NCBI GenBank assembly: GCA_011064865.1
Contig: JAAKFX010000063.1
Span: forward strand, 1 to 9,341
Reading direction: 5' to 3'
Source of the DNA: Candidatus Anoxychlamydiales bacterium
GTDB lineage: Bacteria; Chlamydiota; Chlamydiia; Chlamydiales; SM23-39
Length of the DNA: 9,341 nucleotides
Positions 6,482 through 9,341 of the stretch are shown here, in pieces; position 1 is the first letter of the stretch; the number at the start of each line of letters is the position of its first letter. The notes under the pieces were generated by a model that saw only the letters and a program-made list of their open reading frames with translations, was not told where the DNA came from and ran no database searches. The position numbers and the translations under genes were made by a program.

Positions 6482-6498
6482 TTGAAAATTAATTTGAA
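6471..6498 (-). promoter_or_regulatory. Possible internal promoter overlapping the hairpin
   Basis: Read on the minus strand, TTCAAA (6498-6493) and TATACT (6476-6471) are 16 bp apart. A transcript would start near 6464, inside the hairpin loop, and would lack the 5' arm, leaving the RBS free. The -35 matches only four of six bases, so this is tentative. Confidence 0.3.
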
Positions 6499-6505
6499 TA
6501 GAATT

Positions 6506-7411
6506 TTAAAGTTTCAGTTTATTTTGAATATACATCGGAAGACAAAAACTGCTTTTATGTACCTCTGGTGTGTAATATCTCATTACGCCTTCAATGTTTG
6601 AAAGATCATTTTTTAACTTTTCAAGTGATACATCAATAGCTTTTTCATTATCAGTTGCCCAACCAAATGCCATAAAACCACCAACATATCCAAAAACAGG
6701 CGCTATATAAAAACGATTATCTTTAAAATAGCATTTTCTGTTTTTATAGGTTTGAACAAGCTCATCTGCTTGTGAAAAAGGAACTCCATTTTGAGTAACG
6801 ATAATTCCATCATTGTTTAAAGCGTTTTTGCAATAAGAGTAAAACTCTTTAGTAAATAAAATCATTCCAGGGCCTATAGGATCTGTAGAATCCACGATAA
6901 TCACATCAAACTTCTCATCTGTATTTTTTACATAATCTATGCCATCTCCAATAATAACTTCAGCTCTTGGATCTTCATAAGCATTTTTTGGAAGATTTGG
7001 CATGTGCTTTTTACAAGCCTCAACTACATCGCCATCAATCTCAACCATAACAGCTCTTTCAATACTTTTATGACGTAGAGCTTCTCTTAGCATTCCTCCA
7101 TCGCCGCCACCGATTATAAGCACCTTTTTTACGTTTCCATGAGCTAAAATAGGAGTATGCGTTAGCATCTCATGGTAGATAAATTCATCGTTTTCACTAG
7201 TCTGCAAAACATCATCTAGTGCTAAAACTTTTCCAAAAATAGGATTTTCAAAAATTATTATCTTTTGAAATTTTGACTTCCCTTCATATAACACTTTTGT
7301 CATTTTTAGAATTTGACCCCAATTAGAGCCATATAGCTTTTCAACAAAAAAATTCTCTTTTAATAATTCTTTAGTTTTTTCAGCTGTGGCTTCTGCAAAC
7401 TCTTCAAACAT
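6506..7411 (-). CDS. speE: Spermidine synthase (polyamine aminopropyltransferase)
   Basis: This 301-residue cytosolic enzyme transfers the aminopropyl group of decarboxylated S-adenosylmethionine to putrescine, giving spermidine. The small N-terminal beta domain (about 25-75) includes LALDDVLQTSENDEFIYHEM. The Rossmann domain has the nucleotide-binding GGGDGGMLRE (101-110), VEID (123-126) with the acidic ligand, GDG (155-157), and the catalytic gate DSTDPIGPG (174-182). The end, RYYTPEVHKSSFCLPMYIQ, matches E. coli SpeE closely, so it is the E. coli-type enzyme of near-full length (E. coli is slightly shorter). About 20 extra residues precede the conserved start of homology. The ATG at 7411 has only a weak Shine-Dalgarno (AAGAGA about eight bases upstream). 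No decarboxylase for the aminopropyl donor (SpeD) is in the window. A good promoter lies 83-111 bases upstream. Confidence 0.96.
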   Translation of the reverse strand: MFEEFAEATAEKTKELLKENFFVEKLYGSNWGQILKMTKVLYEGKSKFQKIIIFENPIFGKVLALDDVLQTSENDEFIYHEMLTHTPILAHGNVKKVLIIGGGDGGMLREALRHKSIERAVMVEIDGDVVEACKKHMPNLPKNAYEDPRAEVIIGDGIDYVKNTDEKFDVIIVDSTDPIGPGMILFTKEFYSYCKNALNNDGIIVTQNGVPFSQADELVQTYKNRKCYFKDNRFYIAPVFGYVGGFMAFGWATDNEKAIDVSLEKLKNDLSNIEGVMRYYTPEVHKSSFCLPMYIQNKLKL

Positions 7412-7493
7412 TTTTTTTTCTCTTGTTAACGTAATAAATATTTTTTGATTTTAGCACAATCTATTGCCATAAAACCTTCTGCAAAACGGATAA

Positions 7494-7522
7494 ATTATAA
7501 CGATTATTAGAGTAATTCTCAA
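7494..7522 (-). promoter_or_regulatory. Sigma70-type promoter for spermidine synthase
   Basis: Read on the minus strand, TTGAGA (7522-7517) and TATAAT (7499-7494) are 17 bp apart. The predicted start near 7487 gives a leader of about 76 nt. This makes speE, perhaps with the downstream membrane protein, a unit separate from the transporter. Confidence 0.7.
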
Positions 7523-7539
7523 GAAAATTGCTTTTGAAA

Positions 7540-7557
7540 TTTTTTATATAAAAAAAA
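7540..7557 (-). terminator. Possible weak terminator after the transporter
   Basis: TTTTTTATATAAAAAA (7540-7555) is a perfect 16-nt palindrome 15 bases beyond the transporter stop on the minus strand. It has no G-C pairs, so it would be a poor RNA hairpin, and it may be chance or a bent AT-tract. Confidence 0.25.
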
Positions 7558-7571
7558 TAATTTAAAAAGAT

Positions 7572-8912
7572 TTATTTTGAATTTAACTTCTCATTATTTT
7601 CGTCCGCAGTATTAGATGTATCGGTTGTAGTCTCTTCAGTATTGTTATTATTCTCTAAATGCTCTGATTCATGAAGCTCTTTGTTTAGTTCTATTGTTTT
7701 AGATGCTATATCTGTGCCAATAGGTGCTGAAGCTGAAATTGGCATAAATTCGCTTTTCTCTTCTTTTGGGGTGATTTTTGGGTATTTGAGTCTGAAGTAG
7801 ATACCTAAAAGTGTTAATGAAAGAGCGGCGGCTGCGATAAAAAGAAACAGAGCGGCGACATTCCATTCCATGAAAAGAGAGGCTACAAAAGGACCTACAA
7901 TTGCACCGATACCATAGGTCATAGCCATTATTCCAACAACAACTGGAATATATATAGCATCGAATCTATCACAAGCTTGAGAGATGCTAATTGGATAGAT
8001 TACAAAAGAAAATCCACCGAGAAGAAAACATAAAAAATAAGCGAGCAGGGTATTGTAAGAGAAAAATATCATTAAAAGAGCTGGCACAATAGCTAAACAA
8101 CTAGTAGCGATTAAAACTTTTCTTCTATCTAAAATATCTGAGATAAGGCCAATTGGCCATTGAAGTAAAAAGCCACCAGCGATTGTAATCATCATCAAAT
8201 AAGAGACGGGAATACCTTTTGATTGCGCGAAAATTGGTAAAAAGCTGTAGATAGCGCTTAAAATAATACCTGAGACTAAAGCTCCCCAAAAACTAAGTGG
8301 CGATGCTTTATAAATCTCTTTGAAGCTTTTTTTCATAATCTCTGAGCTGATCTCCGGAGTTTTACTATAGTTTATAGAAACTGGGATAATCGATAGAAAA
8401 CACATTATTCCAAAAAGTAAAAAAGGGACTATTGTTTCCAAATTTATCACTTGGATAAGCATTTGTGAAAAAGATTGAGAACCATACAACGCAATCATAT
8501 AAAGTGATAAGATTCTACCTCTGGTTTTAACAGAGCTTCCAGTAAGTAACCAACTCTCTATTATGACATATAAACCTGCTATGCTAACACCAGCTATTAT
8601 TCGCATAACAATCCATAAAATAGGATTTATATACATTCCTTGGATTAAAACTGTTGCTCCAAAAATAGCAGAAAAACAGACAAAAGATCGAATATAACCT
8701 ACTCTGACAATAATTTTTTCAGCTTTCAGTGAGCCAACTAAAAAACCCAAATAAAAAGATGATTGCACAATACCGATAATGGTTTCTGTAAAGCCTTCTA
8801 TTTGAAGTTTTAAGCTAATAAATGTTAAAAAAGGCGTTGAGCTAAAAACTACAAAGCCGAGACTTAAAAGTGGCGCTATTAAAGGATTTAATAATTTAAA
8901 TTTTTGGTTCAT
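7572..8912 (-). CDS. Major facilitator superfamily transporter, YcaD-like
   Basis: This is a 446-residue inner-membrane protein with about twelve transmembrane helices spanning residues 10-375. Resemblance to E. coli YcaD is clear: IVQSSFYLGFLVGS (48-61), AGVSIAGLYVIIESWL (107-122), RGRILSLYMI (131-140) and QWPIGLISDILDRRKVL (251-267). The last is the MFS motif A of the second half; the first-half copy near GSLKAEKIIVRVGY is degenerate. The substrate of this family is not established; efflux or uptake of a small molecule is all that can be said. A hydrophilic tail (about 379-446) rich in Glu, Asn, Thr and Ser extends well beyond the last helix and is not in YcaD. No Shine-Dalgarno precedes the ATG at 8912 (TTTTTTTGAT), although the N-terminus fits the family. 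The 133-bp gap upstream shows no clear promoter. Confidence 0.9.
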   Translation of the reverse strand: MNQKFKLLNPLIAPLLSLGFVVFSSTPFLTFISLKLQIEGFTETIIGIVQSSFYLGFLVGSLKAEKIIVRVGYIRSFVCFSAIFGATVLIQGMYINPILWIVMRIIAGVSIAGLYVIIESWLLTGSSVKTRGRILSLYMIALYGSQSFSQMLIQVINLETIVPFLLFGIMCFLSIIPVSINYSKTPEISSEIMKKSFKEIYKASPLSFWGALVSGIILSAIYSFLPIFAQSKGIPVSYLMMITIAGGFLLQWPIGLISDILDRRKVLIATSCLAIVPALLMIFFSYNTLLAYFLCFLLGGFSFVIYPISISQACDRFDAIYIPVVVGIMAMTYGIGAIVGPFVASLFMEWNVAALFLFIAAAALSLTLLGIYFRLKYPKITPKEEKSEFMPISASAPIGTDIASKTIELNKELHESEHLENNNNTEETTTDTSNTADENNEKLNSK

Positions 8913-9045
8913 ATCAAAAAAATGGGTAATAAATAGTATTAAAATATTACTACTTCTTATTTTTATTCGTTACCATTTTTCTACAATTTTTAAAACTTTT
9001 TATTATCTTTATTTTAAGGTTTTAATGTAACAAATGTATAAGATG

Positions 9046-9341
9046 TTAAAAAACAAGGGGATGGAATTTATCCTTCAAGGTATCTGAAAAGTTATATCCA
9101 AATTGCTTTAAAAAATCTAAGTTTGGATCTTTTTTATTGTGTACATATATAGTTTTCATATCGCCATAGCAAATTAATAAAAACTTTTGATCGTTAGAAA
9201 AGATACTCTCAAAATCGATTAAGCTGCTAGTTTTCAAAAACATAACGCTGCCTTGTTTTTTAGGCAGATTTGGAGCTATTGAAGGGTTTGAGTCAATTTT
9301 TATGATCGTAGCTAAGTAAATGTTTTGAAAAGAACTAATAT
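9046..9341 (-). CDS. C-terminal end of an unidentified protein, cut by the window edge
   Basis: The minus-strand frame is open from the right edge to a TAA at 9048-9046, giving about 98 codons. An ATG at 9243 exists, but the frame stays open for all 32 codons upstream (including IYLATIIKIDSNPSIAPNLP), so the gene probably starts outside the window. The visible part has no signal peptide or membrane segment and no motif I recognise; it holds one Cys (ICYGD). It lies on the same strand as, and 133 bp upstream of, the transporter. An alternative is a 65-residue orphan from 9243, or a chance open frame. No family can be assigned. Confidence 0.5.
   Translation of the reverse strand, partial: ISSFQNIYLATIIKIDSNPSIAPNLPKKQGSVMFLKTSSLIDFESIFSNDQKFLLICYGDMKTIYVHNKKDPNLDFLKQFGYNFSDTLKDKFHPLVF

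Overview
This is a strongly AT-rich, bacterial-type window with eight genes, two of them cut by the window edges. Three features suggest an intracellular, chlamydia-like bacterium (environmental Chlamydiota) or a similar host-associated lineage: the AT bias, a transketolase opening with GHPGLPLGCAE, and an outer-membrane protein resembling the Lpg1974/MOMP-like porins of Legionella and Chlamydiae. This placement is inference from remembered family resemblance. No rRNA, tRNA, CRISPR array, insertion sequence or phage gene was seen.

The left half is on the plus strand. It holds the 3' part of transketolase (2-1900), then a secreted protein made of eight repeated modules with seven Asp-box (BNR) motifs (2054-3394). 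A block of three and a bit 44-bp direct repeats follows (3411-3550). Next come an MOMP/Lpg1974-like outer-membrane protein with a GTG start (3614-4615) and an unrecognised helical cytoplasmic protein (4874-5707) behind a perfect TTGACA-17-TATAAT promoter that lies among small dyads.

The right half is on the minus strand and meets the left half tail to tail with one base between stop codons. In transcription order it holds the end of an unidentified gene (9341-9046), a YcaD-like major facilitator transporter (8912-7572), E. coli-type spermidine synthase with its own good promoter (7411-6506), and a small HEXXH membrane protein (6449-5709). The Shine-Dalgarno and first two bases of the start codon of that last gene lie in one arm of a perfect 13-bp hairpin.

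The genes do not form one obvious pathway. Transketolase and spermidine synthase are housekeeping metabolism. The Asp-box protein and the porin-like protein are exported surface components placed side by side. The most unusual signals are the hairpin over the metalloprotease-like start, the 44-bp terminator-like repeats, the modular Asp-box protein with two linker types, and the dyad-rich promoter and leader of the orphan helical protein.
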